53,975 nucleotides of DNA from Clostridia bacterium (GCA_017625615.1 JAGAKP010000026.1:1-53975), one strand, 5' to 3'; numbered from the stretch's first letter, positions 34,851 through 43,930 are shown. Numbers and translations are program-made. Notes: generated by a model not told the origin, from the letters alone.

Positions 34851-37430
34851 ATGGAAACCAAGAACAATAAGTTACCCATAATTGTCATTGTATGCTTGGC
34901 TGTAGTTGTTGCCATAACGCTTTCAGTTTTTCTGCTTCGCGGATGCGGGGAAGAGAACAACGAAAGCAACACAGATGTTTCGGTTAATACTGAAATATCC
35001 GAAACCGTGAGCAACACAGACATATCCACAGAAATATCTGCAGATGAAGTGTCTGCGGAAGAATCTACACCCGAAGAAAGTCTTCCCGTCGATCATACCC
35101 ACGAATATGCAGGCGCTTGGTCTTCTAACGAAACAGACCATTGGCACGAATGCAAATGCGGTGATAAATCCGATATAGCAAACCACACCTTTGGCGAATG
35201 GGAAACCACAAAGGAAGCAACCGAGGATGCAACGGGCAGCAAGAAACACACTTGCTCCGTTTGCGGATATGAAGAAACCGCTACTGTTCCTATGCTTTCT
35301 CATACACACAGTTATTCGAAAGAAAGCTCATCCAATGAAACAGACCATTGGTATGAATGCGCTTGCGGTGATAAGTTGGGTGTAACAAGCCATACTTACG
35401 GCGATTGGACTGTAACCAAAGAATCAACAGAAGAAACCGAAGGAAGTAAGTACCATACTTGTTCCGGTTGCGGTTATAAGGAAACGGTAATCATACCTGT
35501 TCTCTCCCATACACATAAATACGGAAATTGGAAAAGCAACGCCACCTCTCATTGGAAGGAATGTTCCTGTGGAGATAAATCCGAAATGTCCGCACATAGA
35601 TACGGCGATTGGGTAACCACAAAGGATGCAACTTGCACCGAAACGGGTACGAAGAAACACACCTGTACCGCTTGCAGATGCAGTGAAACGGCAACGATAC
35701 CTATGGCAAGCCACGATTATGTGTCTGTAATAACACCTCCCACGTCATCCGAGCAAGGCTACACTACTCATACCTGTGATAAATGCGGCAACAGTTACAT
35801 AGATTCTTTCGTGGGGCCTGTGAAGCTTTCCGAAGGATTGGAGTATAAGATTAACCGCGACGGAAAAACATGTGAAATTATAGGGGTGGGAACCTGTACG
35901 GATGAAAACATCGTTATTCCCGATGAAATCGACGGTTATAAGGTTATATATATCGGTGCAGGCGCCTTCACGTCGAACACGGACATCAAAAGCGTAATAA
36001 TTCCGGACAGTGTTATTCATATTGGTAGGGGAGCTTTTCAAATTTGTGTTAATCTTGCAAATGTGACGATCGGAAACGGCGTGACTCGTATTGCCGCGAG
36101 AACTTTTTATAAATGCGAAAGCCTGAAAAGCGTAATTATTCCGGATAACGTCACGTATATTGGCAAGGGAGCTTTTGAAAAATGCATTAATCTTATAAAC
36201 GTGACAACCGGGAACGGAGTGACTATGATTGATGATGATGCGTTTTTAGACTGTACCAATCTCACAAGCGTGGATATGGGAAACAATGTAAACCATATTG
36301 GCAACGCATTTTTCGGTTGCGACAATCTAACGAAACTAAATATACCAAACGGAGTTGCTTATATTGGCGCTTATCTTTACAGACACGAGTACCTGCAGTG
36401 CAACGTCTATGACAATGCTCGTTATCTCGGCAACGGTGAGAATCCTTACTTTGTTCTGGTTGGGGTAACCGATTCTTCTATAACCGGATGTGAAATTCAT
36501 CCTGACACGAAATTCATCAATTCTTATGCGTTCTGCAACTGCAAAAATCTCACAAGTATAGTTATTCCGGAAGGTGTTATTTCTATCGGCGATTCGGCGT
36601 TCCAATCATGTGGAGCTCTCTCAACCGTAACTGTTCCCAACGGCATTACTTATATGGGAAGAGATGTGTTTGGCTATTGTACAAGCCTGCGGTATACTAC
36701 GTATGATAATGCGAACTATCTTGGTAATACCGAAAACCCCTATATTGCGCTGATCAATACGAAAAGCAGAAGTATAACGAGTTGTACGATCCATCCGGAT
36801 ACAAGAGTAATGGACGGCTACGCATTTACAGTCTGCAAAAGTCTTACGAGTATAGTCATTCCCGACGGTGTTACCTCTATCGGGTACCGAGCGTTTTACG
36901 AGAACGTTAATCTCAAAAGCGTAACCATAGGTAATGGTGTTAAATTCATCGGTCGCGAAGCTTTTTGGAGTTGTAAGAATCTTACAAATGTAACTCTTGG
37001 AAACAGCGTTACTTCTATTGGGGCGGACGCTTTTCGTGGGTGCAGCAATCTTTCAAGCATAACGTTTCCCGATAGCGTTACTTGTATTGACGACAACGCG
37101 TTTGCGGGATGCGCTTATCTTGCCAAAATATCCTTTGGCAATGGATTAAGGTATATAGGCTACGAAGCATTTTCGGGTTGTTACGCTATTACAACTATAA
37201 CCTTGCCCGATAGCGTTGCTTATATCGGCGAACGTGCATTCTGCTTTTGCAGCAATCTTAAAACAGTAACCGTCTCCAACGGGGTTGAATATATTGGTGT
37301 TCAAGCTTTTGCGGAGTGCTCGGTTTCCGACTTTTACTACAAAGGGACTGAGGAAGAGTGGAAAGAGGTTTATATAAGTAATATTAGTGAATTGGGCGTG
37401 TCCAATAAAAAAATCAGATTTAACAGTTAA
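34851..37430 (+). CDS. BspA-like LRR surface protein with CxxC modules
   Basis: An 859-residue exported protein. Start ATG 34851 has AGGAG 6 nt upstream and gives a short charged N-terminus and membrane helix (about 8-30). An acidic Ser/Thr stalk follows (SEESTPEESLP). Three paired modules of the form HWxECxCGDKS then HTCxxCGYxET, plus one final CxxC module, span about 82-312. A cluster of BspA-type leucine-rich repeats (LTSIVIPDGVTSIGYRAF) fills 326-859. Such LRR proteins bind host or microbial surface ligands. No sorting signal is seen, so it is held by the N-terminal helix. The gene is an insertion-like unit with its own promoter between two copies of the pglF tail sequence. Confidence 0.88.
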   Translation: METKNNKLPIIVIVCLAVVVAITLSVFLLRGCGEENNESNTDVSVNTEISETVSNTDISTEISADEVSAEESTPEESLPVDHTHEYAGAWSSNETDHWHECKCGDKSDIANHTFGEWETTKEATEDATGSKKHTCSVCGYEETATVPMLSHTHSYSKESSSNETDHWYECACGDKLGVTSHTYGDWTVTKESTEETEGSKYHTCSGCGYKETVIIPVLSHTHKYGNWKSNATSHWKECSCGDKSEMSAHRYGDWVTTKDATCTETGTKKHTCTACRCSETATIPMASHDYVSVITPPTSSEQGYTTHTCDKCGNSYIDSFVGPVKLSEGLEYKINRDGKTCEIIGVGTCTDENIVIPDEIDGYKVIYIGAGAFTSNTDIKSVIIPDSVIHIGRGAFQICVNLANVTIGNGVTRIAARTFYKCESLKSVIIPDNVTYIGKGAFEKCINLINVTTGNGVTMIDDDAFLDCTNLTSVDMGNNVNHIGNAFFGCDNLTKLNIPNGVAYIGAYLYRHEYLQCNVYDNARYLGNGENPYFVLVGVTDSSITGCEIHPDTKFINSYAFCNCKNLTSIVIPEGVISIGDSAFQSCGALSTVTVPNGITYMGRDVFGYCTSLRYTTYDNANYLGNTENPYIALINTKSRSITSCTIHPDTRVMDGYAFTVCKSLTSIVIPDGVTSIGYRAFYENVNLKSVTIGNGVKFIGREAFWSCKNLTNVTLGNSVTSIGADAFRGCSNLSSITFPDSVTCIDDNAFAGCAYLAKISFGNGLRYIGYEAFSGCYAITTITLPDSVAYIGERAFCFCSNLKTVTVSNGVEYIGVQAFAECSVSDFYYKGTEEEWKEVYISNISELGVSNKKIRFNS

Positions 37431-37479
37431 AAAAAGCGCTTGACGAAAGCCATGAAATGAAGCTCGACGGCGTGTAAAA
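37431..37479 (+). pseudogene. Remnant of a pglF-like gene tail
   Basis: In one frame the stretch reads KALDESHEMKLDGV-stop, closely matching the pglF C-terminus AAESQEMKLAGV-stop. At DNA level 37445-37479 matches 34666-34700 at 30 of 35 positions, and weaker similarity continues upstream. It has no start and is too short to be a gene. It marks a duplication or recombination around the LRR gene. Confidence 0.65.
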
Positions 37480-37490
37480 ACAGCATATAA

Positions 37491-37518
37491 AAAGCTCGGA
37501 ACAATCCGAGCTTTTTTT
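37491..37518. terminator. Bidirectional terminator between LRR gene and cotJ operon
   Basis: AAAGCTCGGA-ACAA-TCCGAGCTTT followed by a T run on the plus strand, with an A run upstream that serves the minus-strand cotJC gene. Confidence 0.9.
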
Positions 37519-37525
37519 GGTTTTT

Positions 37526-38125
37526 TTATTTCTTGTCAAAGGCGGGGTTATACGCGTAAAAGTTTTTGTAGTCCAGTGCGTCCTGAACGATGCGCATACC
37601 GTCGCCGAAGCGTTGGAAGTGGACGATCTCGCGCTCGCGGAGGAAGCGGATGGGATCGGCAACGTCGCGGTCATCGCAAAAGCGAAGGATGTTGTCGTAG
37701 GTCAGGCGCGCCTTTTGCTCGGCGGCGAGGTCCTCCGAAAGGTCTGCGATAGGGTCGCCCGTAGACTGCAAGGTGGCGGCAGTGAAGGGCTCGCCGGTGG
37801 CGGAGGAGGGGTAAATTCCCGTGGTATGATCCACGAAATAAGGCGCAAACCCGCCGTCAAGGATTTGATCTGTAGTGAGATTGCGGGTAAGCTGGTGGAC
37901 TATTGCCGACACCATCTCTTGGTGCGCCAATTCCTCCGTTCCCACGTCCGTTAAAATTCCCACGACCTCGCTGTAGGGCATGCTGTAGCGCTGTGAAAGA
38001 TAGCGCGTCGATGCGCCCATTTCGCCGTCGGGTCCGCCGAGCTGTGTGATTATCAGCTTTGCCAGCGCGGGGTTGGGCGTCTTTATATTAACGGGAAACT
38101 GTAATTTTTTCTCATATATCCACAT
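37526..38125 (-). CDS. cotJC: Spore coat protein CotJC (manganese catalase family)
   Basis: A 199-residue ferritin-like four-helix protein of the manganese-catalase family, starting MWIYEKKLQFPVNIKTPNPALAK. Conserved metal ligands are visible in QLGGPDGEMGASTRYLSQRY, GTEELAHQEMV and EREIVHFQRF. It forms part of the inner spore coat. The start is 3 nt after the cotJB stop codon. Its presence shows that the organism sporulates or descends from spore formers. Confidence 0.93.
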   Translation of the reverse strand: MWIYEKKLQFPVNIKTPNPALAKLIITQLGGPDGEMGASTRYLSQRYSMPYSEVVGILTDVGTEELAHQEMVSAIVHQLTRNLTTDQILDGGFAPYFVDHTTGIYPSSATGEPFTAATLQSTGDPIADLSEDLAAEQKARLTYDNILRFCDDRDVADPIRFLREREIVHFQRFGDGMRIVQDALDYKNFYAYNPAFDKK

Positions 38126-38128
38126 AAC

Positions 38129-38383
38129 TTATACCTCGTTCTGCCAGGGCCAGGGTTCGTCTACCCAAGTCCAGCGGTCGCATTTTACATCGCGGTGGGT
38201 TGCGGGACCTACGTTTGCCTCGTAGTCCTTTTTCGCATCCTCACGCATTGCGATGAGCTTTTTGTAATAATTAAGTGCCTGTGTGTTTTCGGGATGTCCG
38301 TCCAGATACAGCGCCGTTTCCCAGATGGCGAAATCCAACTGCTGCATCCGCTTTAAAACGTCCTTATTTATTCTTCTCGTCAT
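38129..38383 (-). CDS. cotJB: Spore coat protein CotJB
   Basis: An 84-residue protein with the CotJB pattern: LKRMQQLDFAIWETALYLDGHPENTQAL in the first half and YEANVGPATH...WTWVDEPWPWQNEV at the C-terminus. Length is normal. It overlaps the cotJA stop by 4 nt and is followed directly by cotJC, giving the usual cotJABC order. Confidence 0.92.
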   Translation of the reverse strand: MTRRINKDVLKRMQQLDFAIWETALYLDGHPENTQALNYYKKLIAMREDAKKDYEANVGPATHRDVKCDRWTWVDEPWPWQNEV

Positions 38384-38571
38384 CTGCTGTTCCTCCCGCC
38401 GAGAAAGGGAAGATCAAGTGCGCGGAACAGTGTGCCGCGCTCCAACGCCTCTTCCTCGGAATAAAGCTTTTCGAACCGCTGGTAAGGCACGTAAAGCATT
38501 GCCAACGATATTTGCTGAGGGAACAGATCCGCGCTTGTTGCCGCGGTGGGGTATATTTCAAGCTTTTCCAA
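38380..38571 (-). CDS. cotJA: Spore coat protein CotJA
   Basis: A 63-residue protein recognised by SLAMLYVPYQRFEKLYSEEEALERGTLF, the CotJA core. The start is taken as TTG at 38571 because AAGGAG lies 8 nt upstream; a longer form from a TTG at 38655 would lack a ribosome site. A sigma-E-dependent promoter is expected from the family; a CATATACT box lies upstream on this strand, but its -35 partner is not convincing. Confidence 0.85.
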   Translation of the reverse strand: MEKLEIYPTAATSADLFPQQISLAMLYVPYQRFEKLYSEEEALERGTLFRALDLPFLGGRNSR

Positions 38572-38702
38572 AACCGTGTTCTCCTTCGTATTCTTGTGTG
38601 GGGTAAAAATATGGGGTACAGTGTCAGTATATGTAGCATTTTGCCGTTGGTGCAAAAAGGATTTTGTTCACAAAAAATTTACAATTTGAGCCGTGGCGGC
38701 TG

Positions 38703-38731
38703 TTGCCAAATCAAATTCTTGGTGATATACT
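38703..38731 (+). promoter_or_regulatory. Promoter of the CAP-domain lipoprotein
   Basis: TTGCCA (38703-38708), 17-nt spacer, TATACT (38726-38731), about 55 nt before the ATG at 38786 and divergent from the cotJ operon. Confidence 0.65.
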
Positions 38732-38785
38732 TATTCTGTACGTGCCTGCGTATCTAAAAAATACAGATAAGAAGGCGAATTTTTA

Positions 38786-39951
38786 ATGAAAAAGATCATA
38801 GCCGCCGTTCTTTGCATAGCCCTTATGCTGTGCGCTTACGGCTGCAACGCTGATCAAAGCGGTGAGGTCAGCAACCATGACCACTCCGGTGAAACAGAAA
38901 TTTCCCAAAATAATACCTCTGTTCCCGAAACCGAATCATCCCTTCCCGCAGAAAACAGCGAGGAAACCGAAAATGGCGATGATATCGAAGTTTCCGTGCC
39001 CGTAGAGGAGGAAAACTCAACAGAAGAGGAGCAGGATACCTCCGTTCCCGAAGAGGAATCTGCAGTTCAAGAGGAATCCAGGGAGAACGTGGCACCCGAA
39101 AAGACGGACGCCGATAAGACCGAAAGGAAGAATCCGAGGAACAAAGCGAAGACACCGATAAGACCGAAAAGTGCTCTCACAAGACCACCAAGACCGTCGG
39201 CACGGTAAAAGCCACCTGCACCAAGGACGGTTACAGCGGCGATACCGTTTGCTCCGCGTGCGGCGATACCCTTAAAAAGGGAAGCGCCACCAAGGCAACC
39301 GGCCATAAAAACACCAAGATAATCAATACAAAGGTCGCCACCACCCAGCAGGAGGGCTACACCGGCGACACCTACTGCTGCGATTGCGAGACGATCATCG
39401 AAACCGGCATAGTTATCAATATGGTGGCGGATAACTCCAATAAGGCGACCTACACCTTGCCCGACGGAAGCAAGGTAACCATTGATAAAAATCAGAATAT
39501 ACGTGATTATCTGCTTCATCTTTATACTCAATATATAAAGCACGAAAACGATAATATCGAAAAGGAAATACTCAGACTTATTAATATCGAGCGTGAGAAG
39601 GTGGGACTCGAAGCCCTTGAATGGAATGAGGACGGCTATTTCTTTACCGAGATAAGAGCGGAGGAATGCTGCGAGTCTTTCTCCCACACGAGACCCAACG
39701 GCTGTGGTTGCGAAACCGTTTATACGGAGCACAACGTGCTTCTTTCCGGTTATTGGGGCGAAAATCTGGGCAGAGTGACCGACGGCAACGAAATGACCGA
39801 CACTCAGCTTGCGGAAATGCTCGTTAATGCGTGGATGAATTCTCCCGCCCACAAGGCAAATCTTCTTGAGGAGCATTTCACCTCTATCTCCATCGCCTAC
39901 GTCCACCTCGGCGGATATCATATAGTAGTACAAAACTTCTTCGGCGAATAA
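38786..39951 (+). pseudogene. CAP/SCP-domain lipoprotein, frameshifted
   Basis: The N-terminal part (frame of 38786) has a lipoprotein signal with LCAYGC and an acidic Ser/Glu stalk. Reading fails near 39122-39126: the frame continues into unrelated Arg/Pro sequence and stops at 39208. The frame one base back encodes the rest: two CxxC modules (CTKDGYSGDTVCSACGD; GYTGDTYCCDCE), then a CAP domain (about 39540-39948) with SFSHTRPNG, GENLGR and SPAHKANLL motifs. The defect is explained by loss of one A from GACCGAAAAGG (the intact form recurs at 39163). Total length 1166 nt is one short of 389 codons. It could be a true mutation, a phase-variable site or a sequence error. The intact form would be a surface lipoprotein of unknown target. 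Confidence 0.85.
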
Positions 39952-39972
39952 AAAAAGAGATACCCAAGGTAA

Positions 39973-40061
39973 TCACTTGCGCGCAACGCAAACTTCACTT
40001 TTGCCGACAGGCAAAAACTTCACTGCAAAGCAACTTCACTTGCGCGCAGCGCAAACTTCAC
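39973..40061 (+). repeat. Hairpin array A1 (ACTTCAC linker, 4 hairpins)
   Basis: A TCAC remnant is followed by four hairpins, each closed by the 7-nt linker ACTTCAC: TTGCG-CGCAA-CGCAA, TTTTGCC-GACA-GGCAAAA, TGC-AAA-GCA and TTGCGC-GCA-GCGCAA. Linkers start at 39992, 40017, 40033 and 40055. Stems differ in sequence but are self-complementary. It lies between the lipoprotein stop codon and the terminator, so it would be in that gene's 3' untranslated region. Confidence 0.85.
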
Positions 40062-40070
40062 AAAAAAACA

Positions 40071-40096
40071 AACTCGGTGCAATCAGCACCGAGTTT
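40071..40096. terminator. Bidirectional terminator
   Basis: AACTCGGTGC-AATCA-GCACCGAGTT followed by T residues, and preceded by an A run. It serves both the lipoprotein gene and the convergent minus-strand kinase gene. Confidence 0.88.
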
Positions 40097-40104
40097 TTTG
40101 TATA

Positions 40105-40644
40105 TTAAAGTGATTCTATAAATTTTTCAGCTTCGGCTTTAAGCTTGTCCTTATCGCCGTCGTTATAGATATATCTGTGAGCGAATGCGATGGGGCCGCC
40201 CTTTTCCAGATTTTCTATTTCCGCAATATCCCGCGCCTTTGCCTGCTCTGGGGTGAAGGGACGCACGGGACGGACTGCAATTCTTTCGTATCTGTCGCCC
40301 GAATCGCAGACTACCGCCAGCAGGATAATACCGCCGATACGCTCGGAAAGGTACTTGTATTCCGACCAGGAATAAAGCCCGTCGAGTACAACGTCGTGAT
40401 CTTGCGCGAGGGTGCGGATCTCCTCCTCAAGCTTTACGGCGTACGCCGCCATTCCGTATTGGGCGCGCAAGCCCTCACGTATAATTTTTTCGTTTTCGGG
40501 TGTTTTTTCCATACCCGTTTCGGCAAGTACCTTCATTGTTACACCGCCGAAATATACGCTTTTCCAGCCTTTTTCGGTGAAAACCTCTGTCACAACGGAT
40601 TTTCCGCTTCCGCACATGCCGACTACGGCTACTATATTACCCAT
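40105..40644 (-). CDS. Small P-loop NTPase/kinase, dephospho-CoA-kinase-like
   Basis: A 179-residue protein. Start at ATG 40644 is supported by AGGAG 7 nt upstream. The Walker A motif GMCGSGKS is at about residues 8-15; VVLDGLYSWSEYKYL is a Walker B-like/lid region, and IAVRPVRPFTPEQAKARDIAEIENLEKGGPIAFA resembles the arginine-rich substrate region of dephospho-CoA kinase and AAA-family nucleotide kinases. It is too divergent to name a substrate. It stands alone between a terminator and a structured intergenic region. Confidence 0.75.
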   Translation of the reverse strand: MGNIVAVVGMCGSGKSVVTEVFTEKGWKSVYFGGVTMKVLAETGMEKTPENEKIIREGLRAQYGMAAYAVKLEEEIRTLAQDHDVVLDGLYSWSEYKYLSERIGGIILLAVVCDSGDRYERIAVRPVRPFTPEQAKARDIAEIENLEKGGPIAFAHRYIYNDGDKDKLKAEAEKFIESL

Positions 40645-40699
40645 AACATATCTCCTGTTTTTGGCTACTGATTTGGCGCAGAACCAAAAACGCAAAACG

Positions 40700-40930
40700 A
40701 GAATGAAACGTTTCGATAACCCGTAGGGGACGACGTCCTCGGCGTCCCGCTTTAATGATATTAGTTGTAGAAATCCTTTAAGGATTTCTACGAATAAATT
40801 TTCATGCGTTTTTGTAGAAATTTTCGCTTCGCTGGCAGTAGTAATCTACAGCTCCCGCTCGCGAAAATTCCTTCTGCCCCAAATCAGTGCGCCTTTATTT
40901 TTTATAATTTTGTTTTTATTTATTATACTA
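40700..40930. repeat. Intergenic palindromes
   Basis: No gene here. 40767-40791 is a perfect palindromic hairpin (GTAGAAATCC...GGATTTCTAC, 12 bp). Just before it, GGGACG...CGTCCC forms a second palindrome (about 40727-40748). GTAGAAATTTTCGC near 40817 is imperfectly repeated in inverted form near 40859-40874. These look like dispersed intergenic repeats rather than regulatory sites of a particular gene. Confidence 0.55.
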
Positions 40931-41815
40931 TTAAACTCCGAAATTGTCAAATGGGGGAATAAAGCTTTCCGAAGCGGTTTCGCCCTCCTGAATAAAGGCT
41001 CTTTCCACGCCGATACTCTTTGCAAACTCCACCACGCTTTGGTATTCACTTTCCGTTAAAGGGCGGCTTATCTCGGGGTGAGTGTCCTTTATACAGTCGG
41101 TGGGAGTGTACTGATTCATTATGCTTACGTATATCTTATCCCCGTACCGTGTATGGAGATATTCAATAATTTTTTTGCTTTCCTCCGTGTGACCGGGAAG
41201 TATAAGATGCCGCACTATAACTCCGCGGCGCATAGTCCCGCGGTGGATTATTGGCGTGCCTGCCTGCTCTACCATTTCGTCAATGGCTTTGGACGCGTGC
41301 AGAAAATAATCGAAAGCGTTGCTGTATCTTTTTGCGGTGGCGGGGTCTATATATTTAAGGTCGGGCAGGTAAATATCCACGAGCCCTTTGAGGCGTTTTA
41401 CTGTTTCCGCCTTTTCGTATCCGCCGCTGTTCCAGATAATGGGAAGGGGGAATTTGTCTTCCTTTGCTCTTTTGAGGACGGGAATGATCTGCTCGGTGTA
41501 GTGGGTAGGGGTGACCAGATTTATATTGTGTGCGCCTTGCTCCTTCAGCTCTAAAAATATTTGGTACAGTCTTTCCTCGCTTACCTCTTTTCCCGTCATA
41601 TTTCGGGATATTTCGCGGTTCTGGCAAAAAACACAGCCAAGGTTACAGCCCGAAAAAAACACGGTGCCGCTTCCGTTTTTGTAGGATATGGGCGGCTCCT
41701 CCCAATGGTGTAAGGCAGCGCGGGAAATGAATATCCGTCCGTCGCATCCGCAAGCGCCCACCTCTCCCTTTTCTCTGTCCGCACCGCATTCCCGCGGGCA
41801 AATATTGCAGTTCAT
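40931..41815 (-). CDS. Radical SAM protein, PflA-like
   Basis: A 294-residue radical SAM enzyme. Its N-terminal CNICPRECGADREKGEVGACGC holds extra cysteines, and the SAM-cluster motif is in SGCNLGCVFCQN (CxxxCxxC, about residues 58-69). The group resembles uncharacterised pyruvate-formate-lyase activating-enzyme homologues (COG1313 type). ATG 41815 is used; in-frame GTG codons at 41824 and 41827 are alternatives since the upstream AAAGGTG could serve any of them. The gene is divergent from the metallophosphoesterase and their control regions overlap. The protein or small molecule acted on is unknown. Confidence 0.85.
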   Translation of the reverse strand: MNCNICPRECGADREKGEVGACGCDGRIFISRAALHHWEEPPISYKNGSGTVFFSGCNLGCVFCQNREISRNMTGKEVSEERLYQIFLELKEQGAHNINLVTPTHYTEQIIPVLKRAKEDKFPLPIIWNSGGYEKAETVKRLKGLVDIYLPDLKYIDPATAKRYSNAFDYFLHASKAIDEMVEQAGTPIIHRGTMRRGVIVRHLILPGHTEESKKIIEYLHTRYGDKIYVSIMNQYTPTDCIKDTHPEISRPLTESEYQSVVEFAKSIGVERAFIQEGETASESFIPPFDNFGV

Positions 41816-41848
41816 TGACTTCACCACACCTTTTTCATAAACGCCTTA

Positions 41849-41877
41849 TTGACATAAGTCAACATCTATTTTATAAT
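41849..41877 (+). promoter_or_regulatory. Consensus promoter of the secreted metallophosphoesterase
   Basis: Perfect TTGACA (41849-41854), 17-nt spacer, perfect TATAAT (41872-41877). This is the strongest promoter in the window by sequence and suggests high constitutive transcription. Confidence 0.92.
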
Positions 41878-41913
41878 ATACTCGTAAATAATTTAATTGT
41901 AAAGGGGCTTTAT

Positions 41914-43881
41914 ATGAAAAAAATCGTTTTAATTCTTTTAACCGTTTTGCTTACCCTTTGTATTCCCGTTTCCTTTGCCTCCTGCGACGATACGAGCGAC
42001 AATTCTTCTGCCGCAGAGTCATCCGAGGAGCCCTCCGAGCCTATCGAGGTGGAAAACGGTCTTGCGGTGTATATGCCCGAGGACAGACCTATCCGTATTG
42101 CACAATTTGCAGACGTTCACTTCGGTATCGAGGGCAACGCCTACCACAACAACAAGGTAGAGCGCACCAAGAAATATATGCAATATATCGTTGATACCGA
42201 AAAGCCCGACCTTATCGTCTGCTCGGGCGATAACATTCTTTCCACCGGCGTTGAGAAATTAAAAGAGTTCGTCACCCTTATGGAAAGCTATAAGACCCCT
42301 TGGACCTTTATCTACGGCAACCACGATTCCGAGAGCAACTCTACCGGCTACAGCAAAAAGGAGCTTTCCGATTATCTGGATTCCTGCGAGACCCAATATC
42401 TCCTTTATGACAGCGGCTACGTGGATACCGAAAACAACCGCCACGGCAACTTTTCCATTTCCGTGCTCAACAGCAAGGGCACCAAGCTTCTCGGCTCTAT
42501 AATCTGCCTTGACGCAGGCTTGTACAACGGCGCAAAAAGCTCCTACGATTCCATCACCGCAGGACAGATCGCCTGGTACAACAGCGAGATCGACAAGCTG
42601 GACGCACTTTACGACGGCGAAGGCGTAATGCCCTCCATCGTGTTCTCTCATATTCAATTACCCGAACATTATACCGCATATAAAAACGCGCTTAACGGCA
42701 GCGGCGCCTCCTTCGTTATAAAGCAGGAGCTTTCCTCCGCAGGTATCGAGGAGATACGCACTGGCGGTCCCACCGCTGAAAACACCGGATTATTTGAAGC
42801 TATGAAGGCGAAAAAGAGCACCGTGGCTTTCTTCTGCGGACACGCTCACACCTTTGATTTTCAGGTAGAGATGGACGGCATCGTCCTCGGCTTCGGCCCT
42901 CAGACGGGCTTTTCCACATTGTTTGAAAATAACGATCTTCCCCGCCGTACATATATCTATAACGTCGATAAGGACTTCGGCTTCACCACCGATTGCTGTA
43001 CCGAGGACGGCAGTGAATTGGGACTTACCTATTGCGGCACCTTTGACGGAGCGGCAACCTACGACGAGGAGGCGGGAACTTATTCCTTCTCCAATAACCT
43101 CAATTACGGAAACGAGCTCGTCTTTGCCTATAACGGCGTACGACTTACCTCCGAAAACACCGAATTTAAGGGCGAAATAAGAATGTCCTCCGAAGCGCAG
43201 TGGAAGGGCGGCTTCTATTGTCCCGATAAAAAGACTCTTGTTTTCGATAGCGTTACCTCCCGTAACTGCACCTTTACCTATGATCCCGAAGCAAAAACCC
43301 TTTCCGTTACCATTCAGGAAATTGAGGTAGACCCCAACGCGCCCAAAGGCGTTAAGGTGAACGCCGTCAACAAGGACGCAGGCGGCGATGCCGTTGCGGT
43401 ATGGACGGAGGCGGGCACCAAGCTCAAATTCATTACCGACGCTTCCAAGGGCGAGGGAGATTGGATCGGTCACGGCTGGAGATATTATATCGTCATCGAC
43501 GGCGAGGGCAGAATTGCCTACGCAGTGCTTTGGCCCTTAAGCGGCTACGGCGGACCTGACGGCGGCGGATACTATACTCATATGATATATTCCGACGATT
43601 ACCGCAAAAATCCCGCTATAACCGTTCTTGACGGCTTTGCAAACGACTGGGCTTCGGGCGGCTTCGGATATACTCTGTACGAGATCTCCATTCCCGAGGG
43701 CGGCTTTGCCATCACCTCCCACGGCGCACCCAACTACGAGCTGGTGGATATGCTTTCTCAGGGTATGGTGGATAATTACGATGCTTCAAATATAAATACC
43801 CGCACCGTTTATAATAACAATATCCGCGTTTCCTACGATAAGGAAAACAACCTCATCACCGTCTACACCGTAGAAGAATAA
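41914..43881 (+). CDS. Secreted calcineurin-like metallophosphoesterase
   Basis: A 655-residue exported protein. Start ATG 41914 has AAAGGGG 5 nt upstream and a signal peptide ending FASC, possibly a lipobox. The phosphoesterase domain (about 50-345) shows all metal motifs: QFADVHFG, CSGDNI, YGNHDSE, FSHIQLP and CGHAHTFDF. Two C-terminal beta-rich regions (to about 485, and 490-655) of unknown type follow. It acts outside the membrane on a phosphoester such as a nucleotide, phospholipid or teichoic-acid-like compound. The gene stands alone with its own consensus promoter and terminator. Confidence 0.9.
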   Translation: MKKIVLILLTVLLTLCIPVSFASCDDTSDNSSAAESSEEPSEPIEVENGLAVYMPEDRPIRIAQFADVHFGIEGNAYHNNKVERTKKYMQYIVDTEKPDLIVCSGDNILSTGVEKLKEFVTLMESYKTPWTFIYGNHDSESNSTGYSKKELSDYLDSCETQYLLYDSGYVDTENNRHGNFSISVLNSKGTKLLGSIICLDAGLYNGAKSSYDSITAGQIAWYNSEIDKLDALYDGEGVMPSIVFSHIQLPEHYTAYKNALNGSGASFVIKQELSSAGIEEIRTGGPTAENTGLFEAMKAKKSTVAFFCGHAHTFDFQVEMDGIVLGFGPQTGFSTLFENNDLPRRTYIYNVDKDFGFTTDCCTEDGSELGLTYCGTFDGAATYDEEAGTYSFSNNLNYGNELVFAYNGVRLTSENTEFKGEIRMSSEAQWKGGFYCPDKKTLVFDSVTSRNCTFTYDPEAKTLSVTIQEIEVDPNAPKGVKVNAVNKDAGGDAVAVWTEAGTKLKFITDASKGEGDWIGHGWRYYIVIDGEGRIAYAVLWPLSGYGGPDGGGYYTHMIYSDDYRKNPAITVLDGFANDWASGGFGYTLYEISIPEGGFAITSHGAPNYELVDMLSQGMVDNYDASNINTRTVYNNNIRVSYDKENNLITVYTVEE

Positions 43882-43892
43882 AAAGCAATATT

Positions 43893-43925
43893 AAACCGCT
43901 GTCCGAAAAAACGGACAGCGGTTTT
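43893..43925 (+). terminator. Terminator after the metallophosphoesterase
   Basis: Perfect 13-bp stem AAACCGCTGTCCG / CGGACAGCGGTTT, A6 loop, T tail. Confidence 0.93.
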
Positions 43926-43930
43926 TACTT

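Noticed and set aside
39119..39132. Programmed -1 ribosomal frameshift in the CAP lipoprotein gene
   Set aside because: The site lacks a heptameric slippery sequence (it is C-CGA-AAG), and a simple one-base loss explains the data better.
40725..40874. Regulatory RNA upstream of the kinase or radical SAM gene
   Set aside because: The palindromes look like generic dispersed intergenic repeats and lack a clear relation to either start codon.
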